This document shows positions 27,481 to 37,670 of a stretch of 64,000 nucleotides of DNA, piece after piece. This DNA is from Spirochaetaceae bacterium. Its GTDB lineage: Bacteria > Spirochaetota > Spirochaetia > B11-G9. A program made the position numbers and the translations under genes. Below the pieces are notes generated by a model. That model searched no databases. It saw only the letters and a list, made by a program, of their open reading frames with translations, and was not told where the DNA came from. The DNA lies in assembly GCA_015493635.1 (NCBI GenBank), contig WGCU01000018.1, positions 88,208-152,207 on the forward strand, read 5' to 3'. How positions within the stretch are numbered: position 1 is the stretch's first letter; each line of letters opens with the position of its first letter.

Positions 27481-28434
27481 TTGAGTAAAACTTTAACCAT
27501 AGCTCTTGAAGATGAGCAGCTTTTGAGGGAGATTTGCGGTGCCAATGATGTGGTTACAACAGCAATACAGGATTCTCTTGGTGAACAAGTTTATACACGG
27601 GGGAATGAACTTATACTCGGCAGCAGTAATCAGCAAAAACAGGATATCTTCAAGGCTCTTGTTGACCAGCTCATTCAACACTATAAAGAGGGTCATAAAC
27701 CTGATCCACAGCTTGTTGAAACCCTTCATAGAGCTCTTATCGAAAAAACAGAAGAGATCCATCTTTTAAAAGAATCACATATTACCATTCCGAGAAGTCT
27801 AAAAGTTTTTCCCAAAAATAATAATCAGGCAGATTACATTAAAGGGATGTTTAATTTTGATATAGTTTTTGGTATTGGCCCGGCGGGTACCGGGAAAACG
27901 TACCTTGCGATAGCTCACGCATTGAAAGAAATACTTGAACGCAAAAAGAAAAAACTTGTTCTTACCCGGCCTGTTGTGGAAGCGGGAGAAAGCCTGGGAT
28001 TCCTTCCGGGTGATCTTTCACAGAAAATAAGCCCGTATCTCCGTCCCCTCTACGACGCGATGGATTCACTTATACCTTATACTGCCATTAATAAACTTGA
28101 AGAAAACAGAGTGATTGAGGTTGCACCCCTGGCATACATGCGGGGGAGAAGCCTTAAAAACAGTTATATTATTCTGGACGAAGCACAGAATACCACTCGA
28201 GAGCAGATGAAAATGTTCCTCACAAGACTTGGAGAAGATTCACGGGCTATTATTACCGGCGATATAACACAGATTGATTTACCGGGAAGACATGTCTCAG
28301 GGCTGATACATGCGGCAGAAATTCTACGTGATATTGAAGGAATCCATTTTACCTATTTTACTTCCCGTGATGTAGTAAGAAATCCTCTTGTTAGAAAGAT
28401 AGTTGATGCGTATGAAAGAGAAGAAAAGGTTTAA
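27481..28434 (+). CDS. phoH: PhoH family ATPase (YbeZ type)
   Basis: The 317-residue product is a P-loop ATPase of the PhoH/YbeZ family: Walker A GPAGTGKTYLA and Walker B ILDEAQNTT with the following GEDSRAIITGD, plus the family segment LTRPVVEAGESLGFLPGDL. YbeZ proteins work with YbeY in RNA metabolism, and ybeY lies two genes downstream, the usual association. TTG start at 27481 with AAGGAG is well supported. The 3' end overlaps the HD gene. Confidence 0.95.
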   Translation: MSKTLTIALEDEQLLREICGANDVVTTAIQDSLGEQVYTRGNELILGSSNQQKQDIFKALVDQLIQHYKEGHKPDPQLVETLHRALIEKTEEIHLLKESHITIPRSLKVFPKNNNQADYIKGMFNFDIVFGIGPAGTGKTYLAIAHALKEILERKKKKLVLTRPVVEAGESLGFLPGDLSQKISPYLRPLYDAMDSLIPYTAINKLEENRVIEVAPLAYMRGRSLKNSYIILDEAQNTTREQMKMFLTRLGEDSRAIITGDITQIDLPGRHVSGLIHAAEILRDIEGIHFTYFTSRDVVRNPLVRKIVDAYEREEKV

Positions 28435-30622
28435 TAACAGCCGGGGCTTATTGAGGAAAGCGGAGGAAGTATTTTCCCAGAATACTTCTGTTGTTGCAGC
28501 GGCAGTTCTTTCTTTTCTTCTTATATTCTTTACTGCTTTTTACAGTGTGCATGGTGGAAACTTTTTTAACGGATTGCGATTATCAGGTTTTACGGTAGGG
28601 AAAAAGGCTGCGAGAGATTATATTGCCGGGCGGAATTTTATATTTATTGATAAGCAGGCAACAGATGCTCTTATCAAAAAAAAATTATCAACCGTACCTA
28701 AAGTATTTAAGTTTGATGATGAAAAAGTACTTGAGATGAATAAAAAATTTGAGGACTTTTCCGGGATCTATCTGTCTGTTGTTGAAAAAAAGAAAAGGGA
28801 TCCAAAGGCCCTTAAAGCTTATCTTACTACGATTAATACTGTTGAAATTGACTTTCTTCTTACAAAAGTTGACCCTTATATTGTTATTCCTGCCGCTTCG
28901 AATATACTTGATAAACTTCTGCTGAATGGAATTGTCAAGATCCCGTCGGGAATACATTTTTCTCCTGATGATTCCATAAAAGTCTGGAAATGGAATAATG
29001 GCAGAAAAGAATATAATGATATCAAAGTATCTGGAATTGTTACCCTTTCAAATATTGATAAAAATATTGAAGATCACCTCATGTACAAGAATTTCCCTGA
29101 AAAAGAGAAGTATGCTATTCATCTGCTTATTAGAAATTTTATCACTGAAGATGTATTTTATGATCAGATTCAGACTTCCTATCTCCTCGATAAGCTAAGA
29201 AAAACCATAAAACCCGTGACAGTCAAAGTTATAAAGGGAGATAAAATAATTACAAAAGGGTTCCCGGTAACGGAACGGCAGATCCAGCTTGCAAAAGCAC
29301 TCGGCATGTATCCGGACAGCGCTGGAATCGATCAGGCTGCAGGGAGTCTCCTCTACCTTCTTGTCCTGTACATTCTTGGGATCATTCTCTTTTATCCTCT
29401 TTTCCATGGGAAAAAACGTCAGAAACAATATACCTATCTTTTTCTTGCTTTTATACTAGTATATGCATTTTATGTTGCCGCAGCTATTCACATTACAAGT
29501 GTATTTACTGATCTGGATTTTGCGCTCTTTATCCCTGTTGCATTATTTTCCATGCTTTTTTCTGTTATTTTAGGAATTCAGGCGGGCAGCTTTCTCACGT
29601 TACTCTTTTCTCTTTTCCTCTTCATTTTCCCAAACACAACTATCTATGGTTTTATGTTCAGTCTGTTATCAGGATTTGCCGGCTCATATTTTGTCCGTAA
29701 AGCAGAAAAACGGCTTGACCTGATCCGGGCAGGACTTTATCTTGCTTTTGTTAATATGATCCTTGCGCTTATTATTGCACTGTATCTGGGATATAACGTT
29801 AATATGTTTCTTATTGCAGGAGGTATTGTTGTTCTTAACGCGTTTTTATGCAGTATCATAAATCTCTCACTTCTTCCTGTACTCGAACATATTATGAATT
29901 TACCAACTATCTTTCGATTGGTAGAACTCTCTGATATGAGCATGCCCATTTTAAAGCGAATGATAACACTTGCTCCCGGTACATACAGCCATTCAATGAG
30001 TGTTGCTAATCTTGCCGAGTCTGCTGCCCGGGAAATAGGAGCAAATGCTCTCCTTGCACGTGTAGGTGCTTACTATCATGATATTGGTAAAATTGATCAG
30101 AGTGAGTATTTTATTGAAAATCAAAAAGGTGATAACAAGCATGATGATCTCAAACCGAGCTTGTCTGTTGCGGTTATTAAATCACACGTCAAAATTGGTA
30201 TTGAACGTGGAAAAGAGATGGGACTCCCTCCTGAAATTATAGATATAATTGCACAGCATCATGGCAGCGGTGTTATCAATTACTTCTATATTGAAGCCAT
30301 TAAAAAAGAATTGGGTAACAACCGTATTACAAAAGAGGATTATTCTTATAATGGTACTCCTCCGCAGTCTAAAGAAGCCGGTATTGTTATGATGGCTGAC
30401 AGTGTTGAGGCAGCATCCAGAGTTTTAAAAAAACCAACTATAGCAAAATTGGATAAATTTATATGGAATACCATTCTTGAAAAGGTTGAAACCGGTCAAT
30501 TGAATAATTGTAATATAACCTTCCGCGAACTGGTTATAATAAAAAATAGTTTTATTCAAATACTTGCCGGATATTTCCATTCACGAATTGAATATCCGAA
30601 ACGTGAGGGGCCCAAAACATGA
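28406..30622 (+). CDS. PgpH-type membrane HD hydrolase, probable c-di-AMP phosphodiesterase
   Basis: The 738-residue product has one N-terminal membrane segment (about residues 25-50), a long extracytoplasmic 7TMR-HDED-like domain (about 55-300), about seven membrane helices (about 310-500), and a cytoplasmic HD domain with HSMSVANLAE, YYHDIGKI and IAQHHGSG. This is the PgpH architecture; family members cleave c-di-AMP to pApA. Starts are possible at TTG 28403, ATG 28406 and ATG 28412; all lie inside the end of phoH. The phoH-HD-ybeY order is common in bacteria. It overlaps ybeY by 4 bases. Confidence 0.92.
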   Translation: MRMKEKKRFNNSRGLLRKAEEVFSQNTSVVAAAVLSFLLIFFTAFYSVHGGNFFNGLRLSGFTVGKKAARDYIAGRNFIFIDKQATDALIKKKLSTVPKVFKFDDEKVLEMNKKFEDFSGIYLSVVEKKKRDPKALKAYLTTINTVEIDFLLTKVDPYIVIPAASNILDKLLLNGIVKIPSGIHFSPDDSIKVWKWNNGRKEYNDIKVSGIVTLSNIDKNIEDHLMYKNFPEKEKYAIHLLIRNFITEDVFYDQIQTSYLLDKLRKTIKPVTVKVIKGDKIITKGFPVTERQIQLAKALGMYPDSAGIDQAAGSLLYLLVLYILGIILFYPLFHGKKRQKQYTYLFLAFILVYAFYVAAAIHITSVFTDLDFALFIPVALFSMLFSVILGIQAGSFLTLLFSLFLFIFPNTTIYGFMFSLLSGFAGSYFVRKAEKRLDLIRAGLYLAFVNMILALIIALYLGYNVNMFLIAGGIVVLNAFLCSIINLSLLPVLEHIMNLPTIFRLVELSDMSMPILKRMITLAPGTYSHSMSVANLAESAAREIGANALLARVGAYYHDIGKIDQSEYFIENQKGDNKHDDLKPSLSVAVIKSHVKIGIERGKEMGLPPEIIDIIAQHHGSGVINYFYIEAIKKELGNNRITKEDYSYNGTPPQSKEAGIVMMADSVEAASRVLKKPTIAKLDKFIWNTILEKVETGQLNNCNITFRELVIIKNSFIQILAGYFHSRIEYPKREGPKT

Positions 30623-31056
30623 ACTCCATTGAGATTTCCTACAACAATGTAAAGGAAGAATACCCTGAATACCAGCTTATTGAATTTATTCAAAAAGTAT
30701 TGCATTATCTGAATATTGATATGTGGGAATTGTCTCTTGTTCTGTGTAGTGATTCTTTTATCAGAGAGCTTAACTCCATGTATCGTCAGAAAGATGAAGC
30801 AACGGATGTTCTTTCTTTCACTCAGAGCCTTGATAATATTGGAGGCCGTATTTATGCGGGAGATATAATAATATCTCTTGATTCAGTAAAGAGGAATGCG
30901 GAATTGTTCGGTGTATCTGTTGATGAGGAATTTAAAAGAGTTATAATTCATGGGATTTTACACCTTTCCGGTATGGATCACACTACGAATGATACCATGG
31001 AACCGATGCTTATCAAACAGGAACAGATCCTGCACTCTTTAAAGGGAGATGCTTAA
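30619..31056 (+). CDS. ybeY: Endoribonuclease YbeY (rRNA maturation factor)
   Basis: The 145-residue product has the zinc-binding motif HGILHLSGMDH (family H-G-x-L-H-L-x-G-x-D-H), which marks YbeY, an enzyme of 16S rRNA 3' processing and ribosome quality control. TDVLSF and AGDIIIS are conserved neighbouring segments. It is coupled to the HD gene (ATGA overlap) and corC begins 2 bases after its stop. Confidence 0.95.
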   Translation: MNSIEISYNNVKEEYPEYQLIEFIQKVLHYLNIDMWELSLVLCSDSFIRELNSMYRQKDEATDVLSFTQSLDNIGGRIYAGDIIISLDSVKRNAELFGVSVDEEFKRVIIHGILHLSGMDHTTNDTMEPMLIKQEQILHSLKGDA

Positions 31057-31058
31057 TT

Positions 31059-31841
31059 TTGAAATCAGATGGATTTTTGCAGCGTATATTTAAAAAAAAC
31101 GATATTCAGGATGCTGATCTTGAAAGTTTAAACTATGAAGCTAAAGATATGATTAAAGGTGTTGTTGAACTTTCAGATACCACTGTAAAAGAAGTAATGG
31201 TACCTCGAATTGATGTCGTTTTTCTTTCAAAGGATACACCACCGCGGGAAATGCTTAAAGGGATTATTGAGTGCGGCCATTCGAGATTTCCCATCTACGA
31301 AGAAACAATTGATAATGTTGTTGGAATACTCTATGCAAAGGATCTTTTAAAGTTTTTTAACAATCTGGAAAATCTGGATATTGGTTCAATCATCAGAAAA
31401 CCATACTTTGTTCCCGAAAGCAAACGGCTTGACACACTATTAAAAGAGTTCAAACATCGACATGTGCATATTGCTGTAGCAGTTGATGAGTACGGCGGAG
31501 TATCCGGTATTGTGTGTATGGAGGACATAATAGAAGAGATCGTTGGAGATATTCAGGATGAATTCGATCACGAAGAAGAGGATATTTTAAAAATTGGTGA
31601 TAATATATACCAGTGTGAGGGAAGGATAAATATTGAAGATCTTAATGAGCAGCTGTCTATCAATCTCCCAACCATGGATTTTGACACTCTTGGAGGATTT
31701 GTTTTCGATCTGTTCGGTAAAATCCCTGTAAAATACGAGAAAGTTTCTTTTGAAAATATTGATTTTATTGTTCAGGAGATGGACGGGCATAAAATCAAAA
31801 CAATAAAGCTTGTTATTTCGGGAGATCCGGTTGAAGAATAA
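31059..31841 (+). CDS. CorC/HlyC family CBS-domain protein
   Basis: The 260-residue cytoplasmic protein has two CBS motifs (about residues 45-105 and 110-170; MVPRIDVVFL, GILYAKDLL, VAVDEYGGVSGIVCMEDI) and a C-terminal CorC_HlyC domain (LPTMDFDTLGGFVFDLFGKIP). It lacks the DUF21 membrane part, like Escherichia coli CorC, which is linked to Mg2+/Co2+ efflux; older annotations call such genes haemolysins, for which nothing here gives support. The TTG start follows AAAGGGAG. The gene belongs to the phoH-ybeY operon. Confidence 0.9.
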   Translation: MKSDGFLQRIFKKNDIQDADLESLNYEAKDMIKGVVELSDTTVKEVMVPRIDVVFLSKDTPPREMLKGIIECGHSRFPIYEETIDNVVGILYAKDLLKFFNNLENLDIGSIIRKPYFVPESKRLDTLLKEFKHRHVHIAVAVDEYGGVSGIVCMEDIIEEIVGDIQDEFDHEEEDILKIGDNIYQCEGRINIEDLNEQLSINLPTMDFDTLGGFVFDLFGKIPVKYEKVSFENIDFIVQEMDGHKIKTIKLVISGDPVEE

Positions 31842-33816
31842 GATTATTGTACTTGCTTTTTTTTTAAGTATAACCGTCTCTTTTCTTTTTGGAGAAGGTA
31901 ACAGGGCTCTTTACAATAATAACCTCGCTGATGAAGCTTATAAAGAACAGAATTATTATACAGCAATAGAATATTATAAAGCTGCTCTTCAGATAAATCC
32001 TGATTATATTGATGCTCTCCATGGTCTTTCCCTTACTTATTTTAAATTGGAAGAATACAATGAAGCTCTCAAGTATCTTCTTGAGGCACGGAGGATAGAT
32101 TCTTTTGAAACTTCACTCATGGTTCTGGAAGGAAGAATCTATACTGCTCTCGGCAGATATGACGATGCTTTGAAGATATTTAAAAGTTCTCTTCTTAAGG
32201 AACCTAACAATACTGAAGCTGATCTTGGTATGGCCGAACTGTTCGTTGCAGAAGGCGATGTTCTGGATGCGGTCAAAATATACAATAAAACACTTCTGTA
32301 TCTCCCTGATGATAAAAGAACACTTCTCTCTTTAATAATAATACTTGATAAAGAAAGGCATTTTCAGGAAGCTGATAGATATGTATCTCATCTCCTCAGA
32401 CTCTATCCAAATGATTCGGTTGTGCAATATACAGCTGCAAAACATTTTCTATCGGAAGGGAAGGCCGATCAGATTGAGGCCCATGCTGCAGCGGCAGTTG
32501 CTTTAAATGAAAAAAACCAGCAAGCAGTCCTTCTTTTAACACGGCTGTATCTTGGTCAGAAAAAATATGCGCAAGCGTCTCATCTGCTTACACAGGTGTT
32601 AAAGATCAATAGAAACCAGCCTCTCATATGGTATATGCTCGGAGAAGTTTATCGTTTGGAAAAGAATGATGTTCAGGCACTTCAAAGCTACGCTATAGCA
32701 GTTAATCTTGACGCGGATGATGAATTAATTCGGATGGCTCTCGAAACCTTTATTATTGATCATACAGCACCTTATAATGTAGCGAGAGATAAATATGCAG
32801 CATACCATTTTGCCAAAGGAAAAGCATTTGAAACCAGGAACTATCTTAATAAAGCCCGGAGGGAGTACCGGCGGGGACTTATTATTGCTCCTCATTCCGA
32901 TTCTGGATGGCTTTTATACGCAAATCTGTTGAAACGGTTTGGCTTCATCAACCGTTATTTGTCCATACTTGAGCAAGTGGCAAAAGATACACCGCAAGAT
33001 AAAAATTTACAGGATAAAATCGAAATTTATAAAAGCCTCATTGTTGATACTGTTGCATCAAAATGGAAAATCAATCAATTTGAAATTAATAAAACAGGGA
33101 TCACGCTGGGAATCTACAGCAGCAACAAGAACTCCCTTTTACATTTTAATGCAGACTATTACCTCAACCGCTATCTTAAGAATTTGCTGCAGGGTACTGA
33201 AAGACTAAGCGTTACCGGAATGGGAGAGGAGCTTGCTTTTGCCCAGGCGTTTAATAAAGCGAGAAATAACCATTGTGATTATTTTGTAATGCTTGATTCT
33301 ACTGAAGGTGAAGACACTTTTTCTGTAACTGCAAAGATGTATCACGGGGAAACAGGAGCACTTTTGAAGGAATTTTCTCTGTACCGTACGGGGAATAACA
33401 GAGTATCCAATGCGCTCACAAAAGTAAGCACATCAATTCAAGCATTAATTCCCCTGGAAGGAAAAATATTAAAACGGGAATTTAATACTGCACTGATCGA
33501 TCTCGGCCGGGCTGACGGGATTAAGAAAGATGACGTATTTTTCATTATCAATCCTTCATTCAAACCCTCTATCAATGAAAACTTCACTTTTTCTGTTGAT
33601 TCATCACATTTACTTGGTGAAATTAAAATTACCCGGATTGATGACCTTATCTCGGAAGGAACTATCAAAAAATACACATTTTTTGATCTTATAAATACCG
33701 GCGATACTTTGATACCTGATACGAAAGAGGGTAAAACTTCACAGGAGAATACTCATACACCCGCAGCAAATACTGCTCCATCGGATATATACAAAACAAT
33801 ACTTACTCTTCCCTGA
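31831..33816 (+). CDS. Large exported TPR protein
   Basis: The 661-residue product starts at TTG 31831, with GGGAG 6 bases upstream; this overlaps the end of corC by 11 bases. A signal sequence (MKNKIIVLAFFLSITVSFLFG) is followed by about 9-10 tetratricopeptide repeats (about residues 25-400; for example EQNYYTAIEYYKAALQINP, LGRYDDALKIFKSSL). The C-terminal third (about 415-600) is a mixed alpha/beta region with GMGEELAFAQAFNKAR and LIDLGRADGIKKDDVF, the latter like a small periplasmic beta domain. It ends in a Thr/Ala-rich tail. A role in envelope assembly is only an inference. Confidence 0.85.
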   Translation: MKNKIIVLAFFLSITVSFLFGEGNRALYNNNLADEAYKEQNYYTAIEYYKAALQINPDYIDALHGLSLTYFKLEEYNEALKYLLEARRIDSFETSLMVLEGRIYTALGRYDDALKIFKSSLLKEPNNTEADLGMAELFVAEGDVLDAVKIYNKTLLYLPDDKRTLLSLIIILDKERHFQEADRYVSHLLRLYPNDSVVQYTAAKHFLSEGKADQIEAHAAAAVALNEKNQQAVLLLTRLYLGQKKYAQASHLLTQVLKINRNQPLIWYMLGEVYRLEKNDVQALQSYAIAVNLDADDELIRMALETFIIDHTAPYNVARDKYAAYHFAKGKAFETRNYLNKARREYRRGLIIAPHSDSGWLLYANLLKRFGFINRYLSILEQVAKDTPQDKNLQDKIEIYKSLIVDTVASKWKINQFEINKTGITLGIYSSNKNSLLHFNADYYLNRYLKNLLQGTERLSVTGMGEELAFAQAFNKARNNHCDYFVMLDSTEGEDTFSVTAKMYHGETGALLKEFSLYRTGNNRVSNALTKVSTSIQALIPLEGKILKREFNTALIDLGRADGIKKDDVFFIINPSFKPSINENFTFSVDSSHLLGEIKITRIDDLISEGTIKKYTFFDLINTGDTLIPDTKEGKTSQENTHTPAANTAPSDIYKTILTLP

Positions 33817-33820
33817 TTGA

Positions 33821-33850
33821 TTGACATGTACCGTACATTTATCATATAGT
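33821..33850 (+). promoter_or_regulatory. Promoter of gap with an internal palindrome
   Basis: TTGACA (33821-33826) and TATAGT (33845-33850) are 18 bases apart. The spacer contains ATGTAC-C-GTACAT (33825-33837), a perfect 6-1-6 palindrome that could be an operator. The gap ATG follows 38 bases later. Confidence 0.7.
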
Positions 33851-33888
33851 TTCTGCATAAATAGATACCATAGAGTATGGAGGATAGG

Positions 33889-34890
33889 ATGAAAATTGCG
33901 ATTAATGGTTTTGGTAGAATTGGACGGAGTGTATTCAAAGTAGCTTTTGATAAAAATGATGTGGAAATTGTTGCTATAAACGACATTACTGACCCGAAAA
34001 CACTTGCATATCTTTTAAAATATGATTCTAATTACGGTGTACTGAAGTATTCTGTTGAAGCAAAAGACGATGCTATTGTCGTTAACGGGAAAAAAATAAA
34101 AGTATATGCAATCAGGGAGCCTAAAAACCTTCCCTGGAAAGAACTTGGTGTAGATGTAGCCATTGAATCTACCGGAATATTCAGAACAGCATCAGGCCCG
34201 CGGGGCGGTTATAAGGATCATCTGGAAGCAGGAGCGAAAAAAGTAATTCTTACCGTACCGGCAAAAGATGAAGTTGATAGAACTATTGTACTCGGTGTTA
34301 ATGATGATCATTACAATGGAGAGCTTGCAGTTTCCAATGCGTCCTGTACAACAAACTGCCTTGCTCCTCTTTCAAAAGTTATCAATGATAACTTCGGTAT
34401 TGTCGAGGGGTTGATGACAACAGTACATTCATATACAAGTGATCAGCGTCTTCATGATGCACCGCATAGTGACCTTCGCAGGGCAAGAGCAGCTGCAAAA
34501 TCGATAATACCAACATCAACAGGCGCTGCTAAGGCAATTGGTCTTGTTATTCCTGAAATTGACGGTAAATTAAACGGTATTGCCATGCGTGTTCCGACTC
34601 CTACAGGATCAATCGTTGACCTGACTGTCCGTCTGGAAAAAGATCCAAGTGTTGAAGAACTGAATGCTGCTCTTAAAGCTGCGGCTGACGGTCCCATGAA
34701 GGGAATACTTGAATATACAGAAGATCCTGTTGTTTCCAACGATATTATCGGAAATTCTCATTCTTCAATTTTCGACTCACTTTCAACAATGAAAATTGGA
34801 AAGGGCTTTTTCAAAGTACTTTCCTGGTATGATAACGAATGGGGTTATTCAAACCGTGTTGTTGATTTAGCACAGTTTATTTCCAAATAA
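33889..34890 (+). CDS. gap: Glyceraldehyde-3-phosphate dehydrogenase
   Basis: GAPDH oxidises glyceraldehyde 3-phosphate to 1,3-bisphosphoglycerate. The 333-residue product has NAD-binding GFGRIGRS (residues 7-14), Asp32 after the second strand (NAD preference), the active site SNASCTTNCLAPL with Cys153, and the C-terminal SWYDNEWGYSNR. ATG at 33889 with a GGAGG site is preferred over an upstream in-frame ATG at 33877. It leads a gap-pgk-tpiA-secG cluster. Confidence 0.97.
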   Translation: MKIAINGFGRIGRSVFKVAFDKNDVEIVAINDITDPKTLAYLLKYDSNYGVLKYSVEAKDDAIVVNGKKIKVYAIREPKNLPWKELGVDVAIESTGIFRTASGPRGGYKDHLEAGAKKVILTVPAKDEVDRTIVLGVNDDHYNGELAVSNASCTTNCLAPLSKVINDNFGIVEGLMTTVHSYTSDQRLHDAPHSDLRRARAAAKSIIPTSTGAAKAIGLVIPEIDGKLNGIAMRVPTPTGSIVDLTVRLEKDPSVEELNAALKAAADGPMKGILEYTEDPVVSNDIIGNSHSSIFDSLSTMKIGKGFFKVLSWYDNEWGYSNRVVDLAQFISK

Positions 34891-34899
34891 GGGACGTAT

Positions 34900-36087
34900 A
34901 TGAACATAAAAACTGTTAAGGATCTGGATTTAACAGGTAAAAAATGTCTTGTCAGAGTGGACTTTAATGTCCCTCTGAAAGGCGGTCTGGTAACAGACGA
35001 CACCCGTATTAAAGCTGCTTTACCTACGTTGACATACATTTTGAAACAGCAGGGTACAACACTTATTCTCATGAGCCATCTCGGCAGACCGAAAGGTGAG
35101 GTAAAGGAAGAATTTTCGCTGCGTCAGGTTAAACCCCGTCTTGAAGAACTACTGGGCTGTAAAGTTACAATGGCTCCTGACTGTATAGGACCTGAAGTTG
35201 AAAAGATTATAAAAACATCCCGCCCCGGCGATGTTATTTTATTGGAGAATGTACGGTTTCACAGTGAAGAAACAAAAAATAATGCGCATTTTGCAGAAGA
35301 GCTGGCAAAAAACGGAGAAGTTTATATCAATGATGCATTTGGTACTGCTCACCGGGCGCACGCGTCTACAGAAGGGGTAACCCATTTTTTACCTTCCGCG
35401 GCCGGCTTTCTTATTGAGAAAGAAGTTAAATTTTTTGAACCGCTCCTTACAAATCCGGAAAAACCTTTTGTAGCTATCGTTGGCGGAGCAAAGGTTTCAT
35501 CAAAGATAGGCGTTATGGAATCACTTTTGACCAGATGTTCATCTCTTATCATCGCGGGAGGAATGGCATATACCTTTTTAAAGGTAACCGGATATACAAT
35601 TGGTAATTCTCTGTTTGAAGAGGATTTTGTTAAAACAGCACAGGATGTTCTTGATAAAGCAAAGGAAAAGGGAGTAGAGATACTTCTTCCCATTGATCAT
35701 GTATGCGCGAAAGAGTTTTCCGCTGAAGCTTCTCCGGTTTATATTGAATCTGTTGACATTCCGGCTGGATTGATTGGTATGGATATTGGACCGAAAACAA
35801 TTGAATCTTTCGGAAGCGTAATCAGCAAAGCCCGTTCTCTCGTCTGGAATGGACCGATGGGAGTTTTTGAATTTGAAACCTTTTCAAAAGGTACGGTAGC
35901 AATAGCAGAAAAAGTTGCTGAATGCGGCGGTATTACCGTTGTAGGCGGAGGCGATTCTGTAGCCGCTGTCAATAAATTCGGATTCTCAACGAGGATCGAT
36001 CATGTTTCAACCGGAGGTGGAGCATCCCTGGAATATCTTGAAGGGAAAACACTCCCTGGAATAACTGCGTTAAAAAAGGAGAAATAA
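34900..36087 (+). CDS. pgk: Phosphoglycerate kinase
   Basis: PGK transfers phosphate from 1,3-bisphosphoglycerate to ADP. The 395-residue product has [36 protein letters not shown] and the nucleotide-binding GGGDSVAAV in the proper order and at typical length. It begins 9 bases after gap with AAGGGACG upstream and its stop abuts the tpiA ATG. Confidence 0.97.
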   Translation: MNIKTVKDLDLTGKKCLVRVDFNVPLKGGLVTDDTRIKAALPTLTYILKQQGTTLILMSHLGRPKGEVKEEFSLRQVKPRLEELLGCKVTMAPDCIGPEVEKIIKTSRPGDVILLENVRFHSEETKNNAHFAEELAKNGEVYINDAFGTAHRAHASTEGVTHFLPSAAGFLIEKEVKFFEPLLTNPEKPFVAIVGGAKVSSKIGVMESLLTRCSSLIIAGGMAYTFLKVTGYTIGNSLFEEDFVKTAQDVLDKAKEKGVEILLPIDHVCAKEFSAEASPVYIESVDIPAGLIGMDIGPKTIESFGSVISKARSLVWNGPMGVFEFETFSKGTVAIAEKVAECGGITVVGGGDSVAAVNKFGFSTRIDHVSTGGGASLEYLEGKTLPGITALKKEK

Positions 36088-36837
36088 ATGAGACGTTCTT
36101 ATATAGCAGGAAACTGGAAAATGAATAAAACAGTAAAAGAAGCGGTAACCCTTGCTACAGAATTAAAAGAAGCAGGCAGCTCTAAAAACAAAATTATGAT
36201 TGCGCCGCCTTTCACTGCTTTAAGCGCTGTTTCAGAAGTTCTAAAAGGAACTGAAATCATCCTTGGAGCACAAAATATGGCCATTGCAGAAAGCGGTGCA
36301 CATACTGGTGAAATTTCCGTTCTTATGCTGAAAGACCTGAATGTTGATACGGTTATACTTGGACACTCAGAAAGAAGGCATATATACGGTGAAACGGACG
36401 AAGTCATCAATAAAAAGATCAACCTTGCGCTTACTCACAAACTTGAAGTTATACTGTGTGTTGGGGAAACCCTTGAAGAACGCGAATCAGGCAAAGCTGA
36501 ATCTGTTGTTACAAAACAGCTTGTTGAAGGCCTGAAAGGAGTTAAATCTGGGAACCTTCCTTCGATAACTATAGCGTATGAACCAGTCTGGGCAATCGGA
36601 ACGGGAAAAACTGCTACTCCTGCTGATGCAAATGCCATTCATAAAGTTATCAGGAAGAAAATAACTGAATTGTATGGTGAAAAAGAAGCAGAAGCAATCA
36701 TTATACAGTATGGGGGTTCTGTTAAACCGGGAAATGTTACTGATCTTATGGCTGAAAGTGATATTGACGGCGCTCTTGTTGGAGGAGCTGCCCTTAAAGC
36801 TGAAACATTCATTCCAATTATGAATTATAACAAATAG
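36088..36837 (+). CDS. tpiA: Triosephosphate isomerase
   Basis: TpiA interconverts dihydroxyacetone phosphate and glyceraldehyde 3-phosphate. The 249-residue TIM barrel has AGNWKMN (catalytic Lys), GHSERR (His), the catalytic-Glu motif AYEPVWAIGTGKTATP, and the phosphate-binding GGSVKPGN and GALVGGAAL. It starts immediately after the pgk stop. Confidence 0.97.
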   Translation: MRRSYIAGNWKMNKTVKEAVTLATELKEAGSSKNKIMIAPPFTALSAVSEVLKGTEIILGAQNMAIAESGAHTGEISVLMLKDLNVDTVILGHSERRHIYGETDEVINKKINLALTHKLEVILCVGETLEERESGKAESVVTKQLVEGLKGVKSGNLPSITIAYEPVWAIGTGKTATPADANAIHKVIRKKITELYGEKEAEAIIIQYGGSVKPGNVTDLMAESDIDGALVGGAALKAETFIPIMNYNK

Positions 36838-36859
36838 AGTTACGTTAGGAGTATAGATA

Positions 36860-37246
36860 ATGGCAATCATTGGCGGGATATTACTAGTAATTTTTATCAT
36901 TAGTTCAATCCTTCTCATCATAATCGTTATGATGCAGGATGAACAGGGAGAAGGTCTCGGTGGTATTTTCGGAGGAGGAAGTTCTGCTGCATTTGGTTCA
37001 CGGTCCGGTAATATTCTTACCCGGACTACATCAATTATAGCTGCGGTTTTTATGCTTACTTCTTTCGGACTTACATGGGTTAACAGGACGCCTGAAAAGG
37101 GTGATGTTCTTGGAACAGCCCGTTCTGAAGTTTCAAAAACAACAGAAGAATGGTGGAATAAGCCTGTTGAATCCACGCCAGCGAAGCCGTCGGCCCAATC
37201 ATCGAAGCCGGCAGCAGGAACAACATCGACAGGATCAAATAATTAA
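36860..37246 (+). CDS. secG: Protein translocase subunit SecG
   Basis: SecG is the small two-helix subunit of the SecYEG channel. The 128-residue product has one hydrophobic helix (about residues 3-23), the conserved loop QDEQGEGLGGIFGGG, and a second helix (about 52-70), followed by a Pro/Ser/Thr/Ala-rich tail that is longer than in many SecGs. A TAGGAG ribosome site precedes the ATG. The tpiA-secG neighbourhood is widespread in bacteria. Confidence 0.92.
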   Translation: MAIIGGILLVIFIISSILLIIIVMMQDEQGEGLGGIFGGGSSAAFGSRSGNILTRTTSIIAAVFMLTSFGLTWVNRTPEKGDVLGTARSEVSKTTEEWWNKPVESTPAKPSAQSSKPAAGTTSTGSNN

Positions 37247-37666
37247 ATGCGTGTCTGCATTCTTTTTTTCGAAGGTCAGAACAAAAATAAACGGATGCGG
37301 GATATTGTTAGATCTCTGGGAAAAGGAATCGAAAAGCAGGGGCATCAGGTTGATATAATAAATGCCCAGGATAGTGAAGATAAAAAACTATTTTTTTATG
37401 AATATATCTGTGTTGGTACGGTGAAAAACAATTTTTTTACGAGCAAAATACCGGAAAAAATTAAAACTGTTTTTAGTTCTGCCGGATCGGTCTCCGGGAA
37501 GAGAAGTTATGCATTTGTCTTAAAGGAAGGGATCCGGTCACAGAAAGCGCTTTCGCTCCTTATGCGTACGATGGAACAGCAGGGAATGTTTTTAAAGCGT
37601 TCGGATATTGTGAAAACGACTGCTGAAGCGGAATATATTGGTAAAAAATTGCATATAGCGAGGTAA
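37247..37666 (+). CDS. Flavodoxin-like-fold protein, unknown function
   Basis: The 139-residue product opens with a flavodoxin-like beta strand and loop (MRVCILFFEGQNKNKRMRDI), and has alternating helix and strand segments (VDIINAQ, YEYICVGTV). The phosphate-binding loop is not a clean T/S-x-T-G-N-T, so FMN binding is uncertain. It starts directly after the secG stop and lies 4 bases before the SurA-like gene. Function is not known. Confidence 0.65.
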   Translation: MRVCILFFEGQNKNKRMRDIVRSLGKGIEKQGHQVDIINAQDSEDKKLFFYEYICVGTVKNNFFTSKIPEKIKTVFSSAGSVSGKRSYAFVLKEGIRSQKALSLLMRTMEQQGMFLKRSDIVKTTAEAEYIGKKLHIAR

Positions 37667-37670
37667 CATA

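Noticed and set aside
29195..29428. Minus-strand open frame opposite the HD gene
   Set aside because: Shadow frame in conserved coding sequence.
31059..31841. Haemolysin function for the CorC-like gene
   Set aside because: Old label for this family; the sequence shows only CBS and CorC_HlyC domains.
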